Assembly (NCBI GenBank): GCA_964606895.1
Contig: CAZSHX010000012.1
Location: 1 to 64,000, forward strand
DNA length: 64,000 nt
Source of the DNA: CAZSHX01 sp964606895
GTDB lineage: Bacteria > Bacteroidota > Ignavibacteria > Kapaibacteriales > UBA2268
Direction: 5' to 3'
Both the position numbers and the translations under genes were made by a program. Of this stretch, positions 53,342-63,605 are shown one piece after another. The number at the start of each line of letters is the position of its first letter. Within the stretch, counting starts at the first letter, position 1. The notes under the pieces are model-generated. The model saw only the letters and a program-made list of their open reading frames with translations, ran no database searches and was not told where the DNA came from.

Positions 53342-54145
53342 TTAATTCTTTTTGATTTTCAGTGCAATGTTGTAAGCCAGAGGTCCATAAGACAGCCAAT
53401 AGTCAACATTGCCAAGCCAAACCACAGGTGAAATCAGAAGCCTGACAAGACTGCGTTTGAGGAAAATGCCAAGGAGAACTTCCAGATTCATTGCAAATAC
53501 TTCAAAGAATAGTCCGGAACGGAATATTTTTTCAATTGTGTAGCCGTTGCAAAAATCAGATTCAGCAAGCATTTTCCTGAAATCATTAACGCTGTAATGT
53601 TCATGCTTTTCGAGATGCAAAGGATTGAAGTGTTTGGGAATCTTTTTTTCTTTGATTAATCTTACGATTTTGTAGGTGAGCTTATAAAAAAAAGGAAGAT
53701 ATTTTCGGAAATTATAACCGTAATTATACGGGTCAAGCAAACTGAACAAACCACTATGTGGAGTTGAAACAACGATTGTCCCGCCGGGTTTGAGAATCCT
53801 GTACATTTCATTTAAAGTATTGATTTTATTTGAAGTATGCTCCAAAACATCTAATATAACAATTTCATCGAAAAAATTATCCTGAAAGGTAGTTTCTTCA
53901 ACCGAACCAACTGCAAATTTGACATCTTTGTACCGCGAAGAAGCAATTTCTATATGAAGTTCATCAAGATCAATGGCAAAAGTATTTTTGCTTTTTGTCT
54001 TAAGAAATCTTGTACCGTAGCCATAGGAACATCCCGCATCGAGCAAATTCTCAGCCTTGCCGCTAAGCCAGTTAAAAGCAAGTTTTAATCTGCCTGTAAG
54101 TGGATTTTCCGGAAATTCCCTTTTTTCTATTTCTTTGCTTGTCAC
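53342..54145 (-). CDS. class I SAM-dependent methyltransferase
   Basis: The start appears to be GTG at 54145. The 267-residue protein has the SAM-binding motif I LLDAGCSYGYGTRFL (Asp36, Gly38), the acidic residue in FAIDLDELH, VEETTFQDNFFDEIVILDVLEH, MYRILKPGGTIVVSTPH, and a hydrophobic C-terminal third that may touch the membrane (LVRLLISPVVWLGNV). This is the Methyltransf_11/25 type. The substrate is unknown; similar proteins act on lipids, quinones or surface glycans. It lies 13 bases after the OmpA/VWA gene, last in the envelope gene set, so it could modify something there, though that is a guess. Confidence 0.8.
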   Translation of the reverse strand: MTSKEIEKREFPENPLTGRLKLAFNWLSGKAENLLDAGCSYGYGTRFLKTKSKNTFAIDLDELHIEIASSRYKDVKFAVGSVEETTFQDNFFDEIVILDVLEHTSNKINTLNEMYRILKPGGTIVVSTPHSGLFSLLDPYNYGYNFRKYLPFFYKLTYKIVRLIKEKKIPKHFNPLHLEKHEHYSVNDFRKMLAESDFCNGYTIEKIFRSGLFFEVFAMNLEVLLGIFLKRSLVRLLISPVVWLGNVDYWLSYGPLAYNIALKIKKN

Positions 54146-54158
54146 TGTTTTATTCTTG

Positions 54159-55493
54159 CTATTTAGCTATTATTACAATTTCGGTTCTTCTGTTCAATTT
54201 TCTGCCAAAATCAGTGTCGTTACTGGCAATTGGTTTTCTTTTTCCGAAGCCGGTAACTTTTATTCTTGATGCTTTTATTCCGCGTGCTATAAGATATTTC
54301 TTTACACTCTCTGCTCTTCCTACTGATAAAGCATCATTAAGGCGATGACTGCCTCTGTCATCAGTGTGGCCTTCGACCATAATCACAACATTTGGCTTGT
54401 TATTCATAAACTGTTTCAGAATTTCAAGCTCAATAACAGAATCAGCAAGAGTTGAACTGTTTACATTATAAAGAAGATTTTCGATAATCAGTTTTCTGCC
54501 AAGTTCTACAATTGGAATGGTTTTCCTGACAAGCTCGAGTTTCTTTTCATTAAGAAGAGCAATATTTATTGAATCGGGAATTGCAGGTTGGTCAGTTCTG
54601 TATTTTAATGCAAATAGGTTAGTCAACTGATTAGAAAAATTATCGAGAATCGTAGAAAACGGATATTCAATATCATAAGCTTTGCCACGGGTTTTAGCTG
54701 ATATTTGTTTATATTCGTTCAACTTTGGAGGAACTATTGAGAACAGTCTTATATCTTTATTTACAAGCATTTTCATGATGGAAGCCTGAGTTTCACTCGT
54801 AGTCCCATCTCCTTTTTCACCTGCCTGATGATAGGGTGCATCGGTAATAATCACAGCAACCCTGTTTGAAGGTGGTCTGAATTTCAAATTTGCGGCTTCC
54901 TGCAAAGCTTCCAGAGCATTTTCCTTTTCATCTCCGCCACCCGTTGCTCTAACGGGAGTCAACCAACTCAGGAATGTAAGAACATTGTCAGTCGGCTGAT
55001 AGGTTTTATCTACATAATCCGAAAAAAGAACCAAACCGAGTCTGTAATCAATTCCTCTTCTGATTAATGAAGTAGTAAAACTTGAAATATAACTTTTTAC
55101 CTGATCAATATATTTCTGCATCGAGCCGGTTATATCAATAATAAATACAAAATCAACAGGAACTCTTTCTTTTACTGAAATTTTTTGGACCGAAATCACT
55201 TCTTTTTCAACATTATTTTCTAAAACCGTCAATCCCTTGGGGGAGAGAGAGTCCATAGGCTCGCCCATAACATTAAATGCTTCGACAATAACATTAACCT
55301 CGGGAAAATTTGAAATATCAACATTTCTGATAGTTATTTCAATAGATTTCAGTGCAGATTTCACAGTCGTCTCATTCAGCAAAGCTTTTGCTTTTTGAGA
55401 TGAATCTGCAACATGTGTTTTACTTTGCTGAGAAAATAGTAATACAGGAATAACAAAAAAAAGGATTACATATTTCAGAATATTAGAGTGCAT
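54159..55493 (-). CDS. von Willebrand A / OmpA-domain outer-membrane protein
   Basis: The 444-residue product has a signal peptide (to about residue 22), a short beta-rich stretch, a VWA domain with the metal site DITGSM at 120-125 and a matching TGGGDEKENALEAL, and a C-terminal OmpA domain (VEGHTDDRGSHRLNDALSVGRAESVKKYL ... IKVTGFGKRKPIASNDT ... NRRTEI). The OmpA part binds peptidoglycan; the VWA part binds a protein partner through metal. It is probably an anchored outer-membrane factor. It lies 130 bases after the 487-residue protein gene, in the run that begins with the GldM-like gene. Confidence 0.85.
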   Translation of the reverse strand: MHSNILKYVILFFVIPVLLFSQQSKTHVADSSQKAKALLNETTVKSALKSIEITIRNVDISNFPEVNVIVEAFNVMGEPMDSLSPKGLTVLENNVEKEVISVQKISVKERVPVDFVFIIDITGSMQKYIDQVKSYISSFTTSLIRRGIDYRLGLVLFSDYVDKTYQPTDNVLTFLSWLTPVRATGGGDEKENALEALQEAANLKFRPPSNRVAVIITDAPYHQAGEKGDGTTSETQASIMKMLVNKDIRLFSIVPPKLNEYKQISAKTRGKAYDIEYPFSTILDNFSNQLTNLFALKYRTDQPAIPDSINIALLNEKKLELVRKTIPIVELGRKLIIENLLYNVNSSTLADSVIELEILKQFMNNKPNVVIMVEGHTDDRGSHRLNDALSVGRAESVKKYLIARGIKASRIKVTGFGKRKPIASNDTDFGRKLNRRTEIVIIAK

Positions 55494-55623
55494 GATATTA
55501 CTTCATCAAAAATTATCAATTTGTTATGCTTAATGTAAAATAAAAACGGAATTCTAAAAAAAATACCCTCTAACAAAATTATAATTTTATTGTCAGAGGG
55601 ATATTTATACTAATATTTCAATC

Positions 55624-57087
55624 CTAAATGGTTAGCCTAAGAACAGGCGAAATCATAAAGAAATTCTTTGTTTCATAAGGTCTGATTCCACGAAGCGGAG
55701 TAGCATATTTTGCTTCGATGTAAAGCCAGTCACCCAAAAGCGGAACATATAATTTGCTGAGCAAAATCTGGTTTGAATACTGCAAACTTATACCAAAGGG
55801 CCAGGTAGCCTGATTTCGGTATTCGATTTTAGCATAAATCCAGTCGCCAAATTCATTTGGTTTGTATGTTTTAAATTCAAATGGTTTATCCGGATTAAAG
55901 CCTTTAAAATATTCAGGTTTTAGTCCCGGGTCTATAAAATTTGACTGTAGATATGAGACGGAATTCAAAGTGTCCAAATCGCCTCTTGGAACTTCTCTTA
56001 CTTCTGCATAATTAATACCAAAATCTGCTCTGATAAAGTTTTCGGGATTTGAGTTATCGAGCCACCAATTATAAAACAAAGCAAATACACCGCTTGTTCT
56101 GAGTATTGGTGATACTTCGGCAACTTTAATCTGATTACCGTCAAGATCAGAACCAAAAATATCATAGTTATAGTAATTTTCTCTTAACGCATATTCTCTG
56201 CGTGATTCGCGCATAGGAATTTCTGCATTCAAATTTATACCTGCCTGTGGATGGAACGGCATATTGAAATCAAGTCCTGCCACAATTCTTCCGCCCGGAC
56301 CTGTATTTAGTTTTCTCTCGGGTACCCAGCTCATTAAATTATTTGAATTCTGAACCCCTGCACTAATCCTGTAACCACCGCCCATGTAAGCATTAATCAA
56401 ATAAGGAATTCTGTCGCTAGTAGAATGGTCAGTATTAACATACAAAGGACGTTTTAAAATAATTTTGGATTCGCCGGCACTCCAGAACGGATAGCCGATT
56501 TCGTCATTTCCAATTACGTTTTTAATCCAGAAGCCACTGTTTCCTACTTTTATTCCCTGTTCAAATAATGAAAGCGAGAAAGCATGTGTAACATTGGTCG
56601 GTTCCAGATAGGATGTAATGGCAACCGTCTGGGAAGCAGTAATTGGAACTTCGGGAGGAATATCTGCAAAGCAGTAATCCCTTTTCAGTTCGGTTGACAT
56701 ATTGGTTTTATTGAATGGCAAATCTCCCGAAAGAATTCCGACAAGACTACCGCCGAAATTAGCATCAATCTCGTTTGCTTTCAAACTTGCCCCGCCGCAT
56801 GTGATAAGTAAAATATCAAATGGAAGGGTAGGGTCGTTATGAGGAGCGGCAAGAACCTCGATTTTAGCTTTATCGAGCAACTTTTCGTCAAATCCGAGCA
56901 ATCTGAATCCCTGAAAGATCTGAATTTGTAAATCTGTTTCGCAAACCTTCCATCTCGGGAAATACTTTCTGATTTCCGGGTCAATGGTGGTTAACGAATC
57001 AATGATTAGTTTCCTGTCAACAGCGTCTGCATTTTTGACGCTGAACAAGGAAAGGCATAAAATTAGTGATATAAAGTACTTTCTCAT
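55624..57087 (-). CDS. exported protein with beta-barrel C-terminal part, family unknown
   Basis: The 487-residue protein starts with a signal peptide (MRKYFISLILCLSLFSVKNADA). The first 130 residues look like a soluble alpha/beta domain (KVCETDLQIQIFQGFRLLGFDE ... FDILLITCGGASLKANEIDANFGGSLVGILSGDLP). From about 180 on it is alternating beta strands (YMGGGYRISAGVQ, GGRIVAGLDFNMPF, GDWIYAKIEYRNQ, LSKLYVPLLGDWLYIEAKYATPL, MISPVLRLTI), which suits an outer-membrane barrel. I do not recognise the family. It follows the 595-residue protein gene after 40 bases, so they are probably one operon. Confidence 0.6.
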   Translation of the reverse strand: MRKYFISLILCLSLFSVKNADAVDRKLIIDSLTTIDPEIRKYFPRWKVCETDLQIQIFQGFRLLGFDEKLLDKAKIEVLAAPHNDPTLPFDILLITCGGASLKANEIDANFGGSLVGILSGDLPFNKTNMSTELKRDYCFADIPPEVPITASQTVAITSYLEPTNVTHAFSLSLFEQGIKVGNSGFWIKNVIGNDEIGYPFWSAGESKIILKRPLYVNTDHSTSDRIPYLINAYMGGGYRISAGVQNSNNLMSWVPERKLNTGPGGRIVAGLDFNMPFHPQAGINLNAEIPMRESRREYALRENYYNYDIFGSDLDGNQIKVAEVSPILRTSGVFALFYNWWLDNSNPENFIRADFGINYAEVREVPRGDLDTLNSVSYLQSNFIDPGLKPEYFKGFNPDKPFEFKTYKPNEFGDWIYAKIEYRNQATWPFGISLQYSNQILLSKLYVPLLGDWLYIEAKYATPLRGIRPYETKNFFMISPVLRLTI

Positions 57088-57127
57088 GTGTTTCGCCTAT
57101 TTATTCCCAATTTTTGTTTCTGATTAA

Positions 57128-58915
57128 TTAAAAGTTTACAACAAAGCGTGCAGTTCCGATGAACATACTTTCACTTTCCCATGCGTGCGGTGTGTCGCGG
57201 AATGCTGCGAAGAATCCTCTTGCATCAAGTTTAAGAGCTAAAGTATTCTTAATAATTGGTATCTGAAGCCAGGCATTCAAACCAAGTGACTCATCAAAAT
57301 AACTAATCGAAGCACCAAACGGAGTTTGGATATTTTTCGACATGAATTCGATTTTTCCTGAAATACCACCGATTGTTTCATCTTTGGATTTTCTGTATGT
57401 TACTTTGTAGGGTTTGTCAAGACCTTCGGTCATGTCTTTAACAAAATAATTATTCCATGACTCTACATTATATACTGTTCCGCCGACTCCAAATCTAAAT
57501 AAATAGTTTTCATCAACTGCTACACCAAATGTATAGTGCATCTGAGCATTAACCCTGATTAGATAATCATGGACAATTGCAGTGTCAGGTTTATAGTTCT
57601 GTGCGTTAATACGGCTTGTAACAAGAGAGTCGTTTGTAATATCATCGTTAGGGTCAAAATACACGGTGGTTTCTTTTGCTCTCCAGGAAGCATTTTTAGC
57701 ATCGCCAAAAACATATCCTGCTTCAAGGTGGAATACACCGCTTTGAGGAACAACCTTTATTGGAAAATCAAAAGCTCCGTTGATTCCAACTCCGCCGTTT
57801 GTAAGTTTTCTGTCTATGCTGTATAAATCCTTTGCAAGACTTCCCCAACCTTCAGTTGGAAGAATAACTCCAAGTTTAACACTTGACCAGATTGCATTCA
57901 AAGCAAGTCTGCTACTGCAAAATGAAGGATAATTAATATTGTCAATACCATAGCGTAATTCTACACCAAAGTTGGGTAAATTTGCATTTGAGCTTAGAAG
58001 AGAATCAACAAACTGATTGCCGGATGCATCGTAGTAAGTTGCCAAATCGTATCTTTTCCAGCTGATTAGGTCAGGACTGATAATTAACTCATTTTGTTTC
58101 AATAGAAAATCATCAGGCTGAGCATCGGATATTTTCATTACTCTCTGAATATCTTCGGAGCTGACATCAGCTTCTTTTGAAACAACGGAATAAGTTTTGC
58201 CGTGAACTTTGGTTGCAAACCATTCAGGCTGACCAATTCCCTGAGCATCAAGAGATTTGTTGGTATAGTTTTGCTGAACAAGAATATTTACCATCAAATC
58301 ATATAGATTCTCGGAAGTAAATGATGTGTCGAGTTTAGCGGCTTTCAGTTCATCGTAAGTATAGATTTCGGATGGACCAACATTTCTTAAATTCTTTTCA
58401 AGGTTATCAATTGGATTGTAGGAAACAATCAGTGCAATAACCGTGTTTGGAATCTGACCTTTTTCAGGTCTGGTAGTAACAAGGTAAGCATTTTCAACTG
58501 TCTGCTCTGCCCCGCCTTCCATTTTCTTTTTGTAAAATGAATATACAGATTCAAAAACCAGAACATCGGGAACAGCCAAACCGGAGTTCACAATTTCATT
58601 TCTGATTTCATCAGAACTCATGCCACCCTGCACGCCACGCTCGATGATTATTCTGGCAACGGAATCAACCGATTTCAGAACGGCATCGTCCATTTTAATA
58701 CCGGCTTTTTTTTCTTCATTCGATTTGATAGCTCTTTTGATATCGCCAATATTTGTAACCCTGTAGAGAGACATTGTCCCGAAGCGCCAATTAATAAATC
58801 GCCTCAAAACGCTTTCAAGCTCTTTCTGTGAAGGTTCGGGCTGTGCATTTGCCAGCCCGTAAATTGATGTTATGCAAAGAAAGCTTAAGAATAATTTCAA
58901 AACCCACTTCATCAT
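57128..58915 (-). CDS. exported protein with helical N-terminal and barrel-like C-terminal part
   Basis: The 595-residue product has a signal peptide (MMKWVLKLFLSFLCITSIYG, cleavage near NAQPEP). A helical, charged part of about 150 residues follows (ELESVLRRFINWRFG ... DSVARIIIERGVQGGMSSDEIRNEIVNSGL). A long set of beta strands ends in Phe (MFIGTARFVVNF), the C-terminal aromatic typical of outer-membrane barrels. It is not like GldN or other named T9SS partners by eye. AAGGA lies about 6 bases before the ATG. It follows the GldM-like gene after 57 bases, in the same direction. Confidence 0.6.
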   Translation of the reverse strand: MMKWVLKLFLSFLCITSIYGLANAQPEPSQKELESVLRRFINWRFGTMSLYRVTNIGDIKRAIKSNEEKKAGIKMDDAVLKSVDSVARIIIERGVQGGMSSDEIRNEIVNSGLAVPDVLVFESVYSFYKKKMEGGAEQTVENAYLVTTRPEKGQIPNTVIALIVSYNPIDNLEKNLRNVGPSEIYTYDELKAAKLDTSFTSENLYDLMVNILVQQNYTNKSLDAQGIGQPEWFATKVHGKTYSVVSKEADVSSEDIQRVMKISDAQPDDFLLKQNELIISPDLISWKRYDLATYYDASGNQFVDSLLSSNANLPNFGVELRYGIDNINYPSFCSSRLALNAIWSSVKLGVILPTEGWGSLAKDLYSIDRKLTNGGVGINGAFDFPIKVVPQSGVFHLEAGYVFGDAKNASWRAKETTVYFDPNDDITNDSLVTSRINAQNYKPDTAIVHDYLIRVNAQMHYTFGVAVDENYLFRFGVGGTVYNVESWNNYFVKDMTEGLDKPYKVTYRKSKDETIGGISGKIEFMSKNIQTPFGASISYFDESLGLNAWLQIPIIKNTLALKLDARGFFAAFRDTPHAWESESMFIGTARFVVNF

Positions 58916-58972
58916 TTTTATCCTTAAAATTTTAATTATCTGTTTATAAATAATAAATTAATATAGTTTTTT

Positions 58973-61315
58973 TTACTTAGTTTTTCTTGTCCCGCCGGAT
59001 GGAGCCGGTCTGGTTCCACCTGATGGTTGTCTGCCGCCTCTGCCGCCTTTTTCCTGTTCGTACTTAAAGCTGACCGAAACTATCTTCTCTTCCCAATCGG
59101 ATTGCAAACCGGCACATTTGTTTGTTGCCTGTGCTCTGATTGGAACTTTCACCATACCGTTAATCATATCTGTTCCTCTTGGAAGATTTACGGAAAGATC
59201 GAAACTGACATTATAGAGGTCGCCGTCTTTTTCAATAGTAGGTTCGCTCGCAATATCAACTAATCCCTGTAATCTTGTTTCAAGAGTAGCTTTACCCGCT
59301 TTAACTTCTACATCGGCAGTTGAAGTCTGGTCTTTTCCATCCGAAGGTTTACCTATTCTGATACCTCTGGCTGTCACTCTGACTCTGTTGCCCGACTGAG
59401 TAACATTGTCCTGTTTGTCCATTGTATTAATCCTTGGTTTTTCCTGACGGATATCAAGTTTTGTTTCGGGGAACAAAGGAATTTCCTGATTTGTAAACGG
59501 CTGAATCCATGTAATCTTCAAAGTTACATTTTTAGCCTGACAAGAAAGGAATACACCATTTTCGTTAGCAATTGTATAGCCGTTGAAAGGTGGTTTTTGC
59601 TGTTCCTGATCAGTATATATATATGTACGGAATTGTTCCGGTTTAATCTTCAGTCCTGAAGTAGGAACTGCATTGGTAACAGCCATTTTCTTTCCGAAGA
59701 AGGCAAGATACCCCAAACCATTTCTAAGAGTTTTTTCACTTTCGGGTGTTAAACCAGTCTTGAAAATAACAAGCTTCATAGTCTTTGTATCCTGTTTGCC
59801 GGAAAGTTTATGGTCAACCTGAACTGTATATTCACCTGGAGAAAGTGCTGTTTTAACTGTACCACGGAACCATTTATCTTTACCAAGTATTGCCTGTGAA
59901 GAACCTGAACCGGCTAAAGCATCGACGGGCTTCATATCCAAACCTGATACGTTAGAACCATTATTATCAATAACTCTGCCGTCAATTATATTCTGTCCGT
60001 CACCTCTCCAAGGACTGATTGAGAATTCAAATACAGCTGGAAGTTGGTCAAATGAATATGATACATCAGGAAGAGATGCAACAGGATCAGCAGTTTGAGG
60101 TTTAGGTGTTATAACGCGAATGTTAAACTCAATTGCTCCGGTATTTTGCGGGAACGATGCAGAAAGACCAGGAGCCAGTAATTTGGCAATATATCCATAG
60201 AGTTTCAGTTTGCTGATAACAGAAGCAGCATCAGGTTCATTGCCGACTTTGTCGGTAGCAACTTTTAATTGCTCGTCAAACTTATGAAGATTGGCAGGAT
60301 TTGCCAGCATTTCAAATTGAGGAGGTCCATATTTTTCGAGCATCATTGTAAGACCTTTTTTCACTTTCAGCAAATCGCGGACAGTGAGCTGAACAGTTCC
60401 AATATTAATTTTTGTTTCTTCTTCCAATGCTTTGATATTAGCATCTGCTCTAACGCCAAGAATCCTGTTTGTTCTGGAAGCAAAACGAAGCTTGTACCAT
60501 CCGGGTCTATTCGGAGGCTGGAAATTAACGACAAATGCTCTCTTTTTCAAATCTGTTGCAGATTTATTTGCATCTTTAATAGTATGCTGATAGGAATAAT
60601 AGAAAACACTGTCTTCTTTTCCAGGAGGAGCATAAGTTGGACCAATCTGAATTTCTCTGTCTTTAGGATAGAGGGGTTCCAAGGAACTCATTGCAACATT
60701 GTTGTAATTCTCAATTCTGTCAGAAACAGTCTTTGAGTCGAGAATAAGTTTCCTTAATGAAAGAAATTCCCAAGAACTGCCATCCTTTGCCTGAATGGTC
60801 TGACCGGGATTGAACTTGGTGAAATTCACATCTTCTTTCTTCAGGTCATCATCCAAAGGGAATTCGGGTGCATTATTTGGGTCGGTACTTGAGTTGAAGA
60901 AAACCTGATATTCGATTTCCTCAACATTACCAAGCCGGATGTATTTTTCAATCCTCTCAAAAATTTCTTTCTGCGTCTCACCTTCCTTCCTCTTCAATTC
61001 GGAAGAAACGTCGGTTATACCTACTTCTACAATGTAAGTACGTGAAGACTTAATCTGAATACCTTTGCCTAATGCGTCCTGTGAAGATTTATCCAAAATT
61101 GTGATTTCATCTTGCGGTCTTGTATTGATTCCTTCTGTTCCGGCTCCTGATTGAAGCTGAGAAAGAATACTCTCTACAATACGCATTGTTTCTTTTTGTT
61201 TCTTAAGCAGGCCCTGCTCGGCTTCATCACGTTCTACGATGATGATAAGCAATTCAAGAACAACTGCAAGATACAAAACGAAGTAAACTTTACCTGCACC
61301 GCCACCCTTTGACAT
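58973..61315 (-). CDS. GldM-like single-span envelope protein
   Basis: The 780-residue protein has one membrane segment right at the N-terminus (VYFVLYLAVVLELLIIIVE, about 10-28). A coiled coil (DEAEQGLLKKQKETMRIVESILSQL) and a long periplasmic part of successive beta-domains follow, ending in a Gly/Pro/Arg-rich tail (GGRGGRQPSGGTRPAPSGG). The T9SS motor protein GldM/PorM has the same plan: one N-terminal helix, then four periplasmic domains; it is about 520 residues. The sequence motif at the N-terminus is not conserved (GldM usually has SPRQKMI ... LNVS), so I call it GldM-like by architecture only. It heads a run of outer-membrane genes. AGGGG lies about 10 bases before the ATG. Confidence 0.55.
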   Translation of the reverse strand: MSKGGGAGKVYFVLYLAVVLELLIIIVERDEAEQGLLKKQKETMRIVESILSQLQSGAGTEGINTRPQDEITILDKSSQDALGKGIQIKSSRTYIVEVGITDVSSELKRKEGETQKEIFERIEKYIRLGNVEEIEYQVFFNSSTDPNNAPEFPLDDDLKKEDVNFTKFNPGQTIQAKDGSSWEFLSLRKLILDSKTVSDRIENYNNVAMSSLEPLYPKDREIQIGPTYAPPGKEDSVFYYSYQHTIKDANKSATDLKKRAFVVNFQPPNRPGWYKLRFASRTNRILGVRADANIKALEEETKINIGTVQLTVRDLLKVKKGLTMMLEKYGPPQFEMLANPANLHKFDEQLKVATDKVGNEPDAASVISKLKLYGYIAKLLAPGLSASFPQNTGAIEFNIRVITPKPQTADPVASLPDVSYSFDQLPAVFEFSISPWRGDGQNIIDGRVIDNNGSNVSGLDMKPVDALAGSGSSQAILGKDKWFRGTVKTALSPGEYTVQVDHKLSGKQDTKTMKLVIFKTGLTPESEKTLRNGLGYLAFFGKKMAVTNAVPTSGLKIKPEQFRTYIYTDQEQQKPPFNGYTIANENGVFLSCQAKNVTLKITWIQPFTNQEIPLFPETKLDIRQEKPRINTMDKQDNVTQSGNRVRVTARGIRIGKPSDGKDQTSTADVEVKAGKATLETRLQGLVDIASEPTIEKDGDLYNVSFDLSVNLPRGTDMINGMVKVPIRAQATNKCAGLQSDWEEKIVSVSFKYEQEKGGRGGRQPSGGTRPAPSGGTRKTK

Positions 61316-61791
61316 ATTTTTAAGCCCCTATAATTGAAATAATTTGTAAATTCGTGATTTTAAAAGAATTATTAATGTTAATCAATAAATAATCCAAAAA
61401 AAGTTAATCCATCATCCATAATCAATACAATAAATACTATTTATAACTTTTATACAAGTATATTTTCTTTTCGGCATTTTCCTGAAAATCTTTCACCTTA
61501 GGAATGCTCTATTTTGAGCGGCAAATCCTTTTGGGTTTTGGTAAAAATGCCAATTACAATATATTGCTATTGCTTAACTTATTAAATAGTGAATACCTTG
61601 ATTTTTTTGTAGTATTATCCGTAATTACTTTGTAGTAAGAACAACCACAAGATTAAGAAAATTAAAATATTTTGATTTTGCAATTTGATAAATATCAGTT
61701 TTTAATTCTACTTACATTTAAATATACTGAAATAATTTCAATCAATTTTATTATTTTTGCTTTGAGTTTTTATCAATTATTCGGAATGATA
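61316..61791. other. spacer between divergent genes
   Basis: The 476 bases between the GldM-like gene and the T9SS propeller gene hold no ORF I support. They are AT-rich and contain no hairpin of note. An open frame extends upstream of 61792, but the signal peptide and ribosome binding site favour the later start. Confidence 0.5.
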
Positions 61792-62991
61792 ATGAAAACG
61801 ATTATTTTTACCTTAATTTTATTCTTTGTTAGCTTCTCAATCTTGCCATCTCAGGATTTCTGGGAACCGGTCGGGAACGTCGGCGGAACTGCTTTTTCGT
61901 TTACTGTTGACAGTTCCGGAAGTATTTATGCAGGGGTTTATAATTCAATATATAAAAGTGTGGACAACGGTGTCACGTGGGTAAAAAAAGTAGCCGGCGG
62001 AGGTTATTCAAATTATATATGGTTTGTTCTCAACAAACAAGGACACATTTTTTGCGGAACACATTCCAATAATCTGATGAACAGTACCGACAACGGTGAA
62101 ACATGGAAAGGTGTTAATACATTGGGACATCCCGATGCCAGACCAATGATTTTCCTTGCAAACGGCGATTTTATTGCTGTTCCCTACTCAGGCAATCTGC
62201 ACCGTTCAGTTGACAATGGTGCTACATGGACTCACGAACCGATTGACACTCCTTCAGTAACTAAAATATTTTCCTTTGCAGTTGCCCCGAATAATGATAT
62301 TTTCGCTGCTACTGACCATTTCATTTATAGAAGTACAGATAATGCAAGAACCTGGACTCAATTGAATTTTGATACTTTATGTCCTAATATACATGCTTTA
62401 CTGCTTACCAAATCAGGAGATTTGTATGCAGGTTCGAATTCTTACAAATGCGGAATTTTTAAAAGCACGGACTTTGGGGTTACGTGGGAAAAAGCTTTTA
62501 TCGGATTAGACACTATGGCTTATGATTATGTCTTCCATTTTGTAGAAAGCCCTAACGGGAATGTGTATGCTTCCACTAACAGTGATGGGGTTTATGTCAG
62601 TAAAGACAGGGGTAAAACCGCCTGTAAAGTTCAGCAAAGCATCCCTGAAGTGGCATTTTATTGGCAAACATTTATTAGTCCTGCCGGAAATCTTTTTGTA
62701 GGTACAAATAAAGGTATTTATAAGAGCATAGAGAATGTAACGGGAGTGGTTGAACCTCAACAATTCATTTATCGAAATATCTTGCCCGAAATTATAAAGA
62801 ATGAATCATTCGAAATATCTATGAATGGGAAAATTTCACTTGATATATTTGATGCTGTCGGACAAAAAATTATAACAGAAACAGGTGAAAACTCACTTCT
62901 CTTAAACTCATCCACTCTTGAAAAAGGAGTTTACTTTTATGTGCTGGTAAATGGAAAAAACATTAGAAATGGCAAGTTTTTGAAGGATTGA
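61792..62991 (+). CDS. T9SS-sorted BNR/WD-like propeller protein
   Basis: The start at 61792 gives a signal peptide (MKTIIFTLILFFVSFSILPS) and has GGA about 8 bases upstream; a longer frame back to 61672 has no such support. The roughly 400-residue protein has BNR-like blades: SVDNGVTWVKK, STDNGETWKG, SVDNGATWTH, STDNARTWTQ, STDFGVTWEK, SKDRGKTACK. A C-terminal sorting domain (SFEISMNGKISLDIFDAVGQ to IRNGKFLKD) follows, without palindromic insertions. It is probably a surface-exposed propeller. A strong terminator lies after it. It is divergent from the GldM-like gene. Confidence 0.8.
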   Translation: MKTIIFTLILFFVSFSILPSQDFWEPVGNVGGTAFSFTVDSSGSIYAGVYNSIYKSVDNGVTWVKKVAGGGYSNYIWFVLNKQGHIFCGTHSNNLMNSTDNGETWKGVNTLGHPDARPMIFLANGDFIAVPYSGNLHRSVDNGATWTHEPIDTPSVTKIFSFAVAPNNDIFAATDHFIYRSTDNARTWTQLNFDTLCPNIHALLLTKSGDLYAGSNSYKCGIFKSTDFGVTWEKAFIGLDTMAYDYVFHFVESPNGNVYASTNSDGVYVSKDRGKTACKVQQSIPEVAFYWQTFISPAGNLFVGTNKGIYKSIENVTGVVEPQQFIYRNILPEIIKNESFEISMNGKISLDIFDAVGQKIITETGENSLLLNSSTLEKGVYFYVLVNGKNIRNGKFLKD

Positions 62992-63010
62992 TGATTTGAT
63001 TTGCCTGAAC

Positions 63011-63046
63011 AAAAAGCCTGACTCAATAAACTGAATCAGGCTTTTT
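63011..63046 (+). terminator. rho-independent terminator
   Basis: AAAAAGCCTGA (63011-63021) pairs with TCAGGCTTTTT (63036-63046), with T-runs on both sides. It lies 20 bases after the T9SS gene. Confidence 0.9.
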
Positions 63047-63605
63047 CATTTATTTCATCTGATAAATAATCTATCCGACAAATTTGATTTTTATAAACCA
63101 ACATTACAAAATTAGACAAAAAGGTTAATGAAAGTAAAATCACTTTCAGATGAAAAATATACACCATATAGAAAAAATTTACTCCTCCCGTTTTCCAATC
63201 AAAAGAAGAGTTGACTTTAAAATTGTCATTCAATCAGGAAAAACATAAATCTTTTTGCCAGCTTGTCCAATTGTTAATATTAATCACCCAAACTTTTTCG
63301 GGGTTTGAATTGACTAATATTGATTTACGCACCTTACAGGTGCATTCAGGTTAATGTTTATTTTAAATAATTTCCTTTTATCTGCTCCAATATTATTTTG
63401 AATTATTAAATTAACAAATTTTTTCGCAGTTCTCTTTTCGACATAGTCAAATATAACCTCTTATAGAAAACAATTTTTAGGTTTTTCTTAAGTACAATCT
63501 TACAATATATCATAATAATTTCGTTTTGGTTTTTTAGGGAGTGTTAATTGCTGAAACAGCAATAGAAAAAAATTAATATTTGAAACTACTAAGAAAGGAC
63601 TCTTT
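63047..63605. other. long spacer before the last gene
   Basis: I see no credible gene in these 559 bases. A short perfect palindrome, GCACCT/AGGTGC (63329-63334 and 63338-63343), lies in it. The A-T rich stretch from 63440 on probably contains the promoter of the last gene. Confidence 0.5.

Noticed and set aside
60269..60736. A 155-residue open frame opposite the GldM-like gene
   Set aside because: Antisense shadow with Cys/Phe/Ser-rich composition and no ribosome binding site; the gene on the minus strand has a proper start and operon context.
54159..61315. Naming the envelope genes gldM, gldN and porP outright
   Set aside because: Only the GldM-like topology can be seen; the sequence motifs of GldM, GldN and PorP are not evident, so specific symbols would overstate the case.
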